From the NCBI GenBank assembly GCA_013399875.1, contig VXAZ01000373.1, positions 823,564 through 887,563 on the forward strand: DNA of 64,000 nt, written 5' to 3'. The stretch's first letter is position 1; each line of letters opens with the position of its first letter. Positions 38,880 through 52,097 of this stretch are shown here, piece after piece. The stretch is from Gymnorhina tibicen. Its lineage: Eukaryota; Chordata; Aves; Passeriformes; Artamidae. Under the pieces are notes generated by a model, which did not search any database, was not told where the DNA came from, and saw only the letters and a list, made by a program, of their open reading frames with translations. The position numbers were made by a program, and so were the translations under genes.

Positions 38880-41800
38880 TTGACCATAAAAAGTGCAAAA
38901 GGTCACTCACTGTGTTAGTTTTATCCCACTCCCGATTAATGCTGACCATTTTGACAATTATGTTCTCTGAGGCTGTAAGAGACCTACACATGCAGGCTTT
39001 GTATTTTTTTCAGAGGTGCTCTAGCATAGAGCTCGTCTTGTTTTCTGCCAACATAGATGCTATAAAATCATGCTTGATTCAGTTTACTCTTTTCCTCCGC
39101 TCCCCTCCCTTCTTCCCTTTCCTCAGCCTTATCCTCCTCCATGTTCTTGGGTGGGCAGATTCATGGGGAGACTTGGTTTTTAGCATAGCCACCACCAGGC
39201 AGTTTGCTACTCTCCTGAAGCACATCTGGGCTTTATATCAGGCCTTTAATTAATCCTCAGTGAAAGCCAAGCTATGACATTTTGACTGGGCAGGCTCCAG
39301 TTTTGGACAGGTCTTGATTTATTGCGACTGAGTCTCAACCTACTTTGATTTATTTCAGCTTTGGGGAGGAGGGCAAGAACTGAACAGAAAAAGCACTGTT
39401 GGATGCAGAACATGTGATGCACGTAAAGGACCTCCAGAGTACTGTGGACCAAAAGACAAACAGCTCAGACAATTTACAATAAAAATAAAATAAAATAAGC
39501 ACAAGTGATGAAAAGATTTTGGTGAAAGAAATCACTTAAAGCAGCAACAACAACTACCACTATCAAAATGAGCAACAACAAACAATAAAAGACTTAGTGA
39601 GCTGGGATCAAACAATTTGGCAGAAAGTGCCAACGAAGGAAGCTCATGCCTTATCTCTAAGTAAACAATAAATCCCTGGTCACTCATTAGTGTTAATCAT
39701 GCCTCTCATCTGCATTCAGCTAAATACAGGGAGGCAGGACCAATGCTTTCCTGATGAGTCGCTTCCAAAGAAAAGGATGTTCTGCTATTGTCTGCCAGCT
39801 TGCCTTGGGTGGATGTCCTTTTGCAGGTCTCCCTCTCAAGCAGCACTGTGCACGACATGAAACGTGCCAAGTCTTCTGGACAGCGGGAACAAAGGCAGCC
39901 AGAGCCAAACTGTTCATCTAAATAAAGCAACAAACATCATAGTAACAGGAGCCACTGAATAACAAATCCAATCTGCTCAAGGTATAAATCTGTCTTGTTT
40001 CTGTGGATAGGCCTGCTCTCTTAGGCCCTTTTCTTGTTCTGTTTTAATTCAAATTCTGTTGAACAGACAACTTGGCAAGTTTTTTCCGAATATTATTGTA
40101 GCTACTTCCAATTAATTCCTGCTGTGTGTACGTGCAAAGGAACTTAGTATCTTGAAAATTGTAGTGGAAACAAGTAATTTTATTGTTTTCCTTTAAGTAT
40201 TTTTGTTTAAAAATTCAAATACCCTTATGTATACCCCTCTTGTATTTTCTTTTCACCAACTGGAATTCGGTCTTTGTTGATGTGTTTTTTCTCCTCTAAC
40301 TAAGGGGATTTATGGTTCTATCAAAAAAGAAGAAAAAATGGAGCTCCAGCAACTGAAAAGCAAAAAAAAATTTAGTGTAAAAAACCTGGTACTTTATATT
40401 TACAGACACCTATCAGGCTTTGGTGCCTAACAAACCTCTAGGAGAAAAGGATGTTTTTGTGAACGGCTGGGCACCTGCTGCTATTAAAATTTCAGTAACA
40501 CCTCAGATGCTATCCCAATAGTCCCCACACACAGACTTGGAGGACAAATCTTTGCACTCCTGTTATTCCCTGTAACACACGACAGAAGGAGCAGCAACTC
40601 ATGCATGCACATGCAGGCTTGCTTCAAGCAAGGCGTCTGTGGTGTCACAAAGCAGAGGAGGATACAAATTGGGTATGACAATATTACATGCATCATCTTT
40701 AAAAAGATTACAGCCAAGGGACTGAAGGCATCAATAAAAAGGCATCCATGTGTTAATTTTTAGGTTTCAGGGTGAAATCTGGAAGAAAGGTCTACCGTAC
40801 GTGGTTGATCAGATGCCTGTGTAAGTTAAGGCCACAGTCCAGCTGTGTGCTTTGCCACCATGCAGGTAAGCAGTAGAATTCAAAGGTTAAGATCACTTGG
40901 GTCTTCTGCTAATTAGAAACAACTGCAGAGGTGTTCTCAATCTAATCTGCAGCACTGGTGACTAGTTTTGTCATCTGTAAAAAGATTATTTTAGTAGCGG
41001 TAGGCTGACAGGCCTATTTGTGCTGGGAGGTTACACAGGGAACCAACATTTGCTGTCTTCTTCCCTAACCAAGTGGGCAGGCTGAGCTGGCTCTCTGTGA
41101 CCAGTACAAAATTACTAATTCTGCAGAAATGCAGAATACTCATAAGCCAGTAACTGGGATCCTGTAGAGCCAGCCCTTTTTAGTTTCAAGAGTAGAAGTC
41201 TAATTAGTGTTAAGGACAATTCTCAAGTCAAACTTGTCTACTGAGCACATCCTTCCCTCATCTCTCTTCACTCTGTAAGAAAACAAATCATCAATATCTA
41301 ATGCAAATGCTTGCTACTTTCGATGTGTGTTTTTGTTTTGTGACCCATTCAGGCTCAAGAATTTCAGTCTCCTTACACAGGCAGAATCAAGCACAGTGGC
41401 AGCTGGTGGGTCACTTTGGCCTGAGAGCAAGTGATCAGAGCACATCATTCCCCTAAAAACTAGGGTCTTATTTCCCATCCTGTATTGCTCTCACATTCCC
41501 CCCAACACGAAGATGCAGTGTTATTTCCATCAGCTGTGCTACTCCTAAGTATAAATTTGCTTTTCTCTGCCAGACAGTGCTCCTTTTAGCTGCTGGGGAG
41601 TTGGTTCTGGGAGGGACTCCAGATCCTAGCTTTCATCCTGAGCACCACCATTTTCTCCTTGCTTACAGGCAGTTTTATTTTCCAGCTTTTATCTGCCTTC
41701 ATGAAATAGAAAAGTGTGTGTGATTTTTCCTTCCAAGAAAGTGTAGTAACACTGTAAGCTCCAGCAGTACTTTCTAAAACCAGCACAGAGAGAGTTTGCA

Positions 41801-44800
41801 GTGACAAGTTAGACTGCTTCACTGGAAGAGACTTTATACGAACCAGTATCCCAGCAAAAGCCCATATCTAAGCAAAAAGGATCACTTAAAGATACTTTTA
41901 ATAAAACTATCAGCTTGGTTAGGAGTCAACTGTTTTGCAAGCAGCTCCAGAACATAAACAACTATCCAAGACATTTTTAAGATAATGATTTCAGAATCTG
42001 GATTTTTTCCCCCGACTTGAAATATTTATGACACATTGTATTTAAATGATCAGACTGCTACAAACCAGTGCAACTAATTGCCTATCATCAGCATGCAATT
42101 TCATGACACAGTTTGTTCCCAAACCTCATATGAATAAATAAAGCCAAGGGAACTGAGTCTTGTTTCTCTTGACTTTAGTGTATTCTAAAGGTAAATGTAA
42201 AATGTGCATGATACTGCTATTATTTAACACTATTTTATGTAATCACTCCAAAATTATTGTGGTAAGAATGATGATTAATTTCCTTTCAGTTTAGGCGGAC
42301 TTTTTACTCAAACTTCTTGTGCAAGCTATACTTTTACACATGTGCCTGTTGGTTTTACACTGCCTTTCTTTAGATGTGACCTTATGAATACCAGCAACAA
42401 AAAGGCCTCCTTTAAGGAAAGTCTAATTTACTTAATTACAAGGAGTGGGCATTGTGCACCAATTCTATCATTCTGTCAAACTTGAAACTGAAAACTGGCA
42501 CTGAGCAGGCCAGGTGAAAACTCTTTATTATGCTTCCTGGTTTTATTGGTAATGTGTTAAATGGCATTTTAATGTCTCCTGAGGTCACTTTTAGAGCCAA
42601 ATTGTGGCTGTCCTATCACAGGTGTACTGTGTAACTCTGGGCAGGCACAGAGCCTCTTTCTCTTCTGCTGGCCTCCTCATGCACAAATTTAAGACACAGT
42701 GACTGAAGTCCCAGCAAAGCCAATAATCATATTATTAGAAGAAGATTTCACTCCAAACCTGTTCCTGCAGTTGGTTTTCAGCATTGTCCACTCCTCAGGT
42801 TTTCCAAGGGGGCAGTGAGGGAACTCACAGCCCTACAGTCCTCTTGGGGCTTGAGCACTTCACACATCCTCACCCTTTATGGCTACATGGATCAAATAAT
42901 ATATTTTCTAAAATAGCACCCATATTTTTAAGATGCCATTAAAATGCTGTACATAATAATAAAGTGTTACATTAAGTGTGCTCAGACCATAGGAACTTGC
43001 ACAAACCACCAACCAACACCAGTTCTAAATTGCTACTACCTGCTCTTAAAATACTTTAAAAAGAAAAAACAAAAAAAAAAGACTCTCCTAGAGATAAGGC
43101 ACTAGCTAGCCTGGAAAAGGTCCTTGCAAGGGAAGCTCCTTGGTGATCCAGATTGCCATTCCCAGAAGACAGAACACAGCAGGGCCCTGCTCTATGGCAG
43201 TTTCCTCCTTGCAACCCAGTATCAGTTCTGCTACCAGTACTATCAATTCAGAAAACCACATTCTAGAGGTGCATACCATGGATAGGGCATGTGAGTCACA
43301 AGTTGTTATGGGCTGAAATAAAACATCAAACAAACATAAACATGGAACATTCATGCATCAGAGCAGTGGGGAAGACCATTCTATCTCATGCCTCCTGACA
43401 CCTTTCCAATATTCCAAAATCTGCTTGTAATCTGGCTGATGAACAGTTTTAAACCTGAAGTGGTTTTAGCATATGTCTACCTCGGACATCAGTAATAATA
43501 CTGGCAATAAAATGAAAAGGCTATACAAAATATTTTTCCCTTGTCAATTATTTCCCTTTAAAATGAACATGATATATTAAAAACCTTATGCTTGTTGAAT
43601 TTAAAACACCTCAGACGAAGAGAGAAATTCCCATCAGACATGGAAAAGTAATGCTGCTGTGGAAATAAATGCAGCATAATAAATTAATAGGAAGGTGGAA
43701 ATGTGTCTGTATTGCATAAGAAATATACTGCATTAGCAACACAAAGCATTACTTTTTCTTGTAAAATAAAGCACAGTGCAGCAAGATCACCTGATTTGTA
43801 TCAACTTTTCATTATGTCAAAAACAACATGTATGCCTTGTATTAGAGCATTAAGGTTGCCTTGATAAACTGTTACCGTGTAGAGTAACATCTCACTTGAT
43901 AGAGGTTAAAGCAGAAGCAGGAGCTCATGCTCTACTAATGCAATTTACTGCTCCTTAAAGAAATCTGTGAAGTGCACTGGGAAGAAGGAAAACCACTTGA
44001 TATTAAAAAAAATAAAAATCCAACACATTTGCAGATCAAGAAATAATTATGCACAACTTGCACTAAAAGATATCAGCTTCTAAAAAGTACCGAGCTTGTT
44101 ATTAGGAGCAAAGCTAAAGAATAAGCAAATGTACTTGGACTGCATTCAATTCTACCAAAAAAATCCCAATAATTCGTCCTTGCAGAGAGGCAACATTTCA
44201 TACGAATAGTTATGGATCTCCTAATTTTCTTCCTCAAATCCGATACCGCAGATCCTTTTAATCCCACTGCACAATAGAAAATTTGGAAGCAGATATGTGG
44301 GCCTGCTCACTTCAGAAGCACCACCGAAATCCTTGTTCCACTAGAAGCAATGGAATGGCCACCGACGTTGCTCACACCAGGAGCTGAGCTGTGGATCTGC
44401 AGGGTGTGCGAGGAAGGATATCTGCTTGGCTCCCTTGCTCCAGTCAGCCTCGACCCTCCTTCAGAGCAGGAAGTGCCAGGAAAATTTGAAGGAACCACCA
44501 GCTGTTTTGCAGAGCCCTCATGTACACTACAGGCACCGGACAGGGCCCTACTTTTACTTCATTCTCCTCTTCGATGGCCTCAGGCAAACCCATCCCAGTC
44601 ACACTGCCAAGCTGACTGGAGAGAGGGGACAAGAAAACACCGATGTCGCTCGCCTACCTTGCAAACGCAATGCTCCTCATACTCCTGAGGAAACACACAA
44701 TTGCTCTCAGTGCAGAAATCATGTGGATTTTGAGAGGAAGAGAGAAAGGAGTCAAGCAGAAGACAGCAAAAAGCTTTCTTCACATACTTAACCTGGTAAC

Positions 44801-45014
44801 CAAGTTAGCCATCTCCAGGGAAAGCTTAAAATGGGCCAAAGAAGGCCAACTGGAAAGTTCAGCTGCTCTATCTTTGGATCATTAATGTTGGTTGTTAGGT
44901 CAAGGCTTCATCCAAAAACACCTACAGCTAAAATTCAAGTATTTATGCTACAACTAAAAGTGGCATATTAAGTGCACCCTGTGGGTTTGGGGAATGTTTC
45001 CCATTCAAACAAAC

Positions 45015-45036
45015 AAAAAAAAAAAGTTTTTTTTTT
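45015..45036. repeat. Poly-A/poly-T inverted repeat
   Basis: A run of 11 A, one G and then 10 T forms an almost perfect fold-back. It could be two oppositely oriented poly-A remnants joined, or simple-sequence drift; no element body is seen on either side. Confidence 0.7.
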
Positions 45037-46240
45037 CCATACCCAGATCAGGAAAGAACAGTCACTCTGCTGATAACCAATCTTCTTAATAATGCACAGA
45101 ATATTAACAGCTAGAGTACAATAAAAGTGAGACCTGACATTTTAATTTATCTGAAACATTTCTTTCAGTGAAATGACCTAAAGTTGGAGGACTGAAAACT
45201 TTGGTTCTGGGAACGCATAGCCCATGATGTTTTACTGGCTTAATTTCAAATGAAAACAATTACTGTATAGTGAGGATGTTACCACACAGACATAACAACA
45301 CCATTAACTATTTTTGACTTCCAGTGTAAATTGAACCATTATAGGGTTTTAAAAATGTCCTCATTAAATTTTAATGATCTGTTTTAAGGGATTTTTCCCC
45401 CTTATTAAAATTCAAACCAACTATGGTATAGAGCTTTCTCAGAATGTGGTACATTATTGTAAGCTTCAAATAAATCTGTAAATCATAGATTAGTTAATAA
45501 AGAGAAACTATCTGGGTTATTACAGGTGGAGCTGGTAGCAGTACCTGTTATTAATGTTGCCTAACATTTACCAATAAAAGATGCTGCTTCCCGTTCTTTA
45601 AAATGTTGCCAAATACCAACTGACTGAGAAAAAATTTCTTGGTTCAAAGGTGGACACACCTGGTTGGCTTTTACCTTCCTTATTTCCCCCCCCCACTCAT
45701 GATGGGAAAAAGAGCAAAGAAAGGAAGGAAAAATGTCAATTGAAGCAACTCAGCTGATTAAAAAATACATTTCATTTGTATTAAACTTCAATTTTTTTCC
45801 CATGAACTAGGAGTTTCCTTGTCGTAGAGTAAGTATTTGAAATTTTGCATGCAGAAGGCTAGAGATGTTTATGAGAACATTTCCTTCACATTTTCCTTAA
45901 ACTTGCCCAATTCATAAACTTTATGTGGATTACGATGGAAAAAAAAAAGTTCAAATCGTGTTTTACAAGCACTGAAGAGAGACTTGTGAGACCTTTGCTG
46001 CTAGATTTTGTGAAGATTCACTCTATGGTGAGCACGCTCCATTCCATGCTGGGGCAGTGCTTTCCCTCCAGGCACAGCTGCAGCCCTGAGCAGACTGTCT
46101 GGCGTATTCAGTCCCTAGGTCCAGGCAATCCCATCTCCCTCATGAGATTCATCTCTTTCCCACAGTCTCATCTGGAGTTACCCCAGGTTAAAATCACCAC
46201 AAGACTGACTGGAAGGTGGAACAGACCTTTTTTTCTTTTC

Positions 46241-46256
46241 TTTTTTTTTTTTTTTT
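46241..46256. repeat. T16 homopolymer
   Basis: Sixteen T, preceded by a T/C-rich run from about 46228. Read on the minus strand it could be a retroposon poly-A tail, but no poly-A signal or recognisable retrocopy is seen upstream of it on that strand. Confidence 0.8.
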
Positions 46257-47406
46257 AAAGTCTGGCTTGTTTTCACCCTGGTGCTGTATTGCCACCAGCT
46301 AATGAGCAAACCTTGTCCTGCAGCATGTACTGGGGTGGACTGCAATGATGGTGCATACATTGCATTATGTACTCTCTCTGCTGACATATACATGCTTCCT
46401 ACAGGCCTTAGAACAAGTGAAAGGATAGCTCCTAAATTATGGAGTCATAATTTTACTTGGGTTTTCACACGTTGCCAGACAGAGCAGAAAATTAAAATCA
46501 TAGGAACACAGCACACATTTACAGTTATTTATGCAAAGTACCTTAATTTGGTATTCTCAAGAAGAACAGGCTGCAAAAGCAGAATTTGTCAGGAGGACTC
46601 CTGTAATTGTGTTATTTGATGGAAGAGATACTTCATTGAAGCCACAATGGCAAAATAAGTCAGTGTCAGAAATATGACAACAATACATAATTTATCAATT
46701 TGGAAACCTTATACTTGAAAGAAGCCGTAGTCTAACCTTTCCATCACTCCAATTGAATTGTAAGACCACCGCTGTAACAAGACCACTTAGAAAACCACTG
46801 GGGTGGCCTTGATAATAATACACATATCATTGTTGAGGCACAGGAAACTAAACCAGATGGTTTTGCTGAGGAAAGCACTTTTTCCTGGCTTTGTAAAGCC
46901 TAAAAACACTAACAGGTCAAACATGAAAGTGCTGAAAAAGAAAGTTAAAGGAAAATCTCTGTAAATAAGAAAAAAATCTATTTAAATATGTGCTTCCCTC
47001 ACAGAAAATGTGTCTGCAAGAAAATAAAAAGGGGAAAATGATGCTACAGTTCTGAAATAGATCAGGATAGTTTTCTGAAAGGTCTAACAACAACACTTAC
47101 AGTTGGACTCACAGTCCACCACTGCTGGAAATCAATGCCATATGATGTGTATTAGACAGAACACCTACATATTGTAATTAAAAACTTTTTCTTTTCTCGT
47201 TTTTATGTTTTAACTACGGAGACCATTCATGCCTATTGCAATAAACTACTTACTTTCTTGTACAATCTCTTATTATCAACTATCTCAAACTTAAAGAAAA
47301 AAAACCACATAAATGAACCTCTCAAACTACATGAAACTGAAAGTAATTTCCGAAAAAACCATCCATGCACAGAAACACACATTCACATGCACACATTTAT
47401 ATAGGC

Positions 47407-47432
47407 TGTGTATGTGTGTGCACGCACACATG
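47407..47432. repeat. Alternating purine-pyrimidine tract with hairpin potential
   Basis: Twenty-six bases alternate strictly between pyrimidine and purine, mostly TG then CA, with one CG step. The halves tgtgtgc (415-421) and gcacaca (424-430, both within 47400) are complementary with a two-base spacer. Such tracts can adopt Z-DNA or a hairpin; function here is unknown. Confidence 0.7.
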
Positions 47433-50400
47433 AATAAAGTGTGTTCAGATTTTCTCATTTATCCTGTAGCTATTTAGAATCATATTATTTGCAGACTTCA
47501 GCATTTAAAAAACCACAAAGGACTTGGTTTGAGTTTGTTTTTCTTTATTGTAGACATCATCCACATGAGTAAAATTAAGATGATAGTGTGTTACTCTGCT
47601 GAGAATTGCAACTATTTCTAATAGTCAGGAAGTCTAATCTAAATTACATGCACTGAAAGAAATGCATTATAAGATCCTTTAGTGTCCAGTCTTATTTACT
47701 AAAATGTAAGCCTTTATTTAGCATTAAAAAGGAAAACTTTCACTATCGCGGTTATTCTAAAACATGTTCTTTCTTCATAAGGGGAACTTTGCCCATATTT
47801 TCAAAATCTGGAAGAAGATGCTTGAGAATTATACCTACGTTTTGCTGGCACCAAATCGTGCTCTAATGAAAAGAAAACATAACTATTTAAATTTAAACTT
47901 TTTCTCTGCTTGTATGGGAGAATGGAGGAGAAATGCACACTGACGAGAGCTTCACTATACGCTTATAATTTGTGGCAGTTCATTTTGGCACTGCACAGAT
48001 ATAGCCTTGGAGAAAATGTTTGGTCTTCAGTCCCACTCTGAAGTTTGTAACTAAAACCAGAGAAATAAAAGAGCCGTTTCTGAAGCCAGAAGTCAAGTGG
48101 GGCCACAGGTGCCCTACAGAGCTGAGGGAGCCTGATGGAGCCTACCTGGACAGCAATAAAGAGAGAGAAATTACAACAGTGTGTCACAGAATCCTATTTT
48201 GATTCTGGATGAGAGAAATGGTGGGGAGACACCTGTTTGGTGGCCAGTGACACCATCTACCACCTCGTATCAAGATGAGCTCTTTTGTAGGCTTGGAATA
48301 TTTCGGTTGAGGCGCAACACATACAAATAACTTACTAAAATAATGATACCATGAATTGACCTGGAAATCCACTTATCTATATGTTTTCCCTATAGACTCA
48401 GAGGGAAGACAATCTTTACTTCTGGGATCTGCTCTTCCAGCACTCGTTGTGTCGTGAAGTGTCCGTATTGCAGTGCCACGCCTGTGTTGGGTGAACTTCA
48501 CATCTTTCATTTGAAACCAGCTGGGACTGTGCTGTGACCACTTATGATGGTTGCATTGTATCCTGAGAACTGGGTCATTATTTGGGTGGATGATTGAGTG
48601 TATTACTGTGGTTGAATGTCACTTCCTTTATCCTGGACACCTATCTCCACAAGTCCTAAATATTTACGTGAGGAAATCAAAAAATATTCTGCCCTTGGCA
48701 AGTGCATACTTCCTTTGGGAAGATGTTGCTTTCTCAAAAACACTTCAGCATGAGACTTAGTTCTATATTAAAGATTTTTAAACTATTAGAAAGAATCAAG
48801 GATGGAATACTCATTGCCTCATTGTCTCTGATACACATGCTCCTAGAAAAGGTACTGCTTCAGCAAGTACCTCTCAAGAGTTTTGTGAATGTTCAGTAGT
48901 TGTTCCAAAGGAGCACAGTCTATCAAACTTTTCTCCTTAAGGTTCTTACAAGTCCTGTTGCTTTCACAATTACTTCACCTACATGAAAGCAGTTCAGTGC
49001 ATAATAATCTAAACTAGAGCAGATTTGATTTAATTTGAAGATCAGTTTAGCTTAATAGAGCCATTAGTTACCCCAGGTCAGACAAGCTGATGGAAAGAAA
49101 AAGTTCTCATTTGGAAATACACAAAGTACACTTTACCTGGATGGCTATACCCTCATACTGAAACAAGCCCATCACTGAGGGTTTAAAACTATTTCTTAAC
49201 TTTTATTAGAAGATATTCACTTTAAACACAAAAACTAAGCAATAAGAAAGGAAAAGCATTTTTCACTTCAGTCCATACCAATAGGGTAAATAGGGTAAAT
49301 AGGTACCCACTTAGAAACATGCCTTAAATTCATGAGCCAATCTCATAACTATATGAGGTATTGATAGTTACACAGACAGATACAACTGACTTTCCTATTA
49401 AAACCAACAGTCCTTAACAAAGCAAGACTCTCACAAGCAAGATTTCAGCTGGGATGGTGGAAGGATTACTCAGAAAAAACTTCAAGTCTTAGCAGACTAA
49501 GGTAAAATGCATTTCAAAAGACAACACATCCTTAATGCTGCAAGAAAACAACACCACAAAACTAGAAATGCCTAGGCCAATAGTCTTCCTGGCCGACTCC
49601 TTTTCTTATGCACAAGAGTAAAGTAAAATTTTAAATAATTATTTCTGGCAAGAGTTTTTATATTAAAACATACACACAAACATACAAGAAGGGATTTCCC
49701 ACAACAGCAGTGGTAGCAGTTGTTTTCAAGGGTCAGTTTCCAAGGTATTAGAATGGTAAATAGAAAAATAATGAATAAAAGACCAGGTGATGCTGACTAG
49801 AGATTTAAACAAAGATTAGGTTTTACTATCTAAATTTCAACATCTGCAAAACAGTTTAAGACAATAAAAATGACTGTACTTTCTTGTGCATTTTAATCAC
49901 AGACTAAAGTATGAATCAGCACCAGTACCAATTAAAAAAAAAAAAAGTAAGATGGAAATTCTCTCTTTAAGCAGTTTCACAGTTTCTTAATATGCTTGGC
50001 TGGCCTGTACAATAACTTACTATATTACTTATTTATAAACAGTTCTCCTTTGCTTTGATTTTCTTTTACATTATTTAAATATAAATTAATGGAAGCCAAT
50101 TCCCATACATTCTAAATATCAAATGTACCCTGATTTCACCATGAATGTAGGCACATACCCAATTTTAAACGTTTGACTAGACATGTAATTAATTGCATTG
50201 GAGCCCATTATGACCCAATTATGAGTCCTCTGTAATTATTGCTTGAAATACTGCTGGATTTCTATTGAAGGCAAGATATAATATTTCAGATCTCTATGAA
50301 TATCTAAAGACTATTAAAACTGTTACCTTTGACTTCTTCTTTTAGTTTTGTAAGATCAAGATTGAGGGGCTTTTCCACAGCTTTCATCAGTGCAGTATTT

Positions 50401-50511
50401 CTGCTGTTTGTAAAGACTGAGGTATGGGCAGCACAACTGCAGAAGGCAGCCTGAGCATCAGTAGGTGATAAAGAGGAAACTGAAGGAAGGGAAGAAAAAG
50501 CCTCAGCTGTT

Positions 50512-50638
50512 GAACTGAGGCTGGTGTGTCCAGGTGGCCCAGAAGGCCAATGGCATCCTGGCCTGTACCAGCAATAGTGTGGCCAGCAGGGTGATTCTTC
50601 CCCTGTACTCAGCACTGTGCTCAGAACTCTTAGGGCTT
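50512..50638 (+). mobile_element. CR1 LINE fragment lacking its 3' end
   Basis: The phrases aaggccaatggcatcctgg, cctgtaccagcaatagtg, tggccagcagg and cccctgtactcagcactg match the part of CR1 that codes near the end of ORF2. After about 20 missing bases, ctgtgctcagaactcttagg continues as the consensus 'ctgtgttcagttctgggc'. Similarity then stops, about 400 bases short of the usual 3' end. CR1 copies are normally 5'-truncated but 3'-complete, so the missing 3' part implies deletion or interruption; see the copy at 52098-52519. Confidence 0.85.
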
Positions 50639-52097
50639 GCTATTGTGCTAATAATTGAAAATACCTAGCAGATAGTCTGCAACAAAGAAAGGGCATGTTA
50701 TCCTCACATAGCAAAATAGTATACAGAAGATTCATATGTCAATAGCATTGATACATTATTTTTCCTCTTCCAACTCTGTGGCATTGATCATCATCTCTAA
50801 TACCATCTCATGAGACTTGTGCTGGATCACAGCAGAGTAAAAAATGGAGAAAGGGAGAGCAAGAGGCAGCAGCAATTTATGCAAATATGCTAAGAGTTAC
50901 TAATTTTAGGTTAAAATTTATAATCTCACACCAAAAATTTTCAATGGCTACTTATTTCTATTCCGTTCTCTTCAAACACTGCATGGGATCCTTTCTTTCC
51001 AGTGAGTTGGACCTCCCAGTTTCCATTCACCAGCACAATGCTGCTGTACCCTGTTCCTGCAGGTGGCAGTTCAAGTGCCAGGTCAAAATCCTAATCAAAT
51101 ACATTTTCCAACTATTCTCCATTGATATGAACCTGTCTTTAAACCTCAAAATTCTGAATCATCTCCTGCTAAAGCTACTCTCAACCCATCCCTCGGTGGG
51201 TACCTACATGCTTCAGTGCAGGCACACCCTTCCATGCTTTAACGTATACAAAGGAGTTTGCCCAAAATCACAGTGGCAGTCAAACTCATATAATCAAAGC
51301 TCAAGAGTCATGAATTCTGCTCGTACTTTGTAACCACCAGACATTCTCAAGTCCAACATATACAGGATACTGTCTCTCCATGAAGTCAATGGGAGTTTGC
51401 TCATCAACTTTCATGAGATCACGAACTGACCCATAATATTTCATAAAACAACAAAAAGGAATGTATTTATGGTTTTATTATTATCCCTAATAAGGAAATA
51501 AGAAGAAAGAAAACACAGTACATGGACTAGTCTATATGCACATGTGTTACTTGTATTAATATGTTTGGGATTTAAAGCTACATATGGAGAGGATAAGATA
51601 TATCCCTATGTGTTCAGCCATATGCTTAAGGAAGCTCCCCAAATGCTTGTAAATATGATCGTGCTTTCTAACATACTACGTATTTATTTGAACAGCGTTA
51701 AATCTCTAAGCCCTACTTTCCAGTCCATTAAAGCCTCAAATAATTGTTTATTTCCAGTTTAAAGTTACCCTATTTTTTAGCCATTAGAAGGCTGCCTGTA
51801 ACCACATTTCCACAATACTCGGGGAATTGGAGAATTGATAATAACTCTCCCATTATCTGAAGGAGTACCTCTCTGGGATGAGAAATACTCAAGATGAACT
51901 ATATTTTAGCAAGGAATTCTTTCCAGAAGATTTTGGGACAGGCCCAAAATGTGTAGCTGAAAGGCCTGGAATGCTACTTGCACAAAAAACATGTGTTCAT
52001 GCCATAGACCTCAGACAACTACATTCCTTCTGGAGGCAAAAGGCCTTGAAAGCTAGTCATCCTTTGGGATAGACTTGTTCTCATTTCCTTTTTGATT
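50639..52097. other. 1.46-kb stretch between two CR1 pieces
   Basis: The stretch is AT-rich with no recognised gene. It holds a 148-codon plus-strand open frame at 50887-51333 and a 72-codon one at 51544-51762, neither resembling a known protein. Because the flanking CR1 pieces are same-strand and nearly consecutive in the consensus, this could be an insertion into one CR1 copy. I saw no clear terminal repeats or target-site duplication at its edges. Confidence 0.4.

Larger units (their letters stand above)
37231..50511 (-). other. GMDS: Intronic block, mostly unique
   Basis: No gene recognised. It holds the AT microsatellite at 38856-38879, the A11-G-T10 inverted repeat at 45015-45036, a C9 run near 45686-45694, a T16 tract at 46241-46256, and the alternating purine-pyrimidine tract at 47407-47432 (main ones listed). 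Two overlapping plus-strand frames of 112 and 121 codons at 44350-44791 resemble nothing known. An exon-like segment at 50327-50400 on the minus strand is described in the findings. Confidence 0.6.

Noticed and set aside
44350..44791. Overlapping 112- and 121-codon plus-strand frames, one with a short Cys-x-x-Cys ... His-like patch
   Set aside because: Only one pair of cysteines with no zinc-finger spacing repeated, and the frames overlap each other and minus-strand frames. Chance is more likely.
46228..46260. T-rich tract as the poly-A tail of a minus-strand processed pseudogene
   Set aside because: No AATAAA-type signal and no protein similarity in the adjacent minus-strand sequence.
49281..49303. 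atagggtaa repeat as telomere-like sequence
   Set aside because: The unit is 9 bases and not TTAGGG; only two copies plus a partial one.
50887..51333. 148-codon plus-strand open frame between the two CR1 pieces
   Set aside because: It does not resemble a transposase, reverse transcriptase or other known protein, and no promoter, splice or poly-A context is evident.
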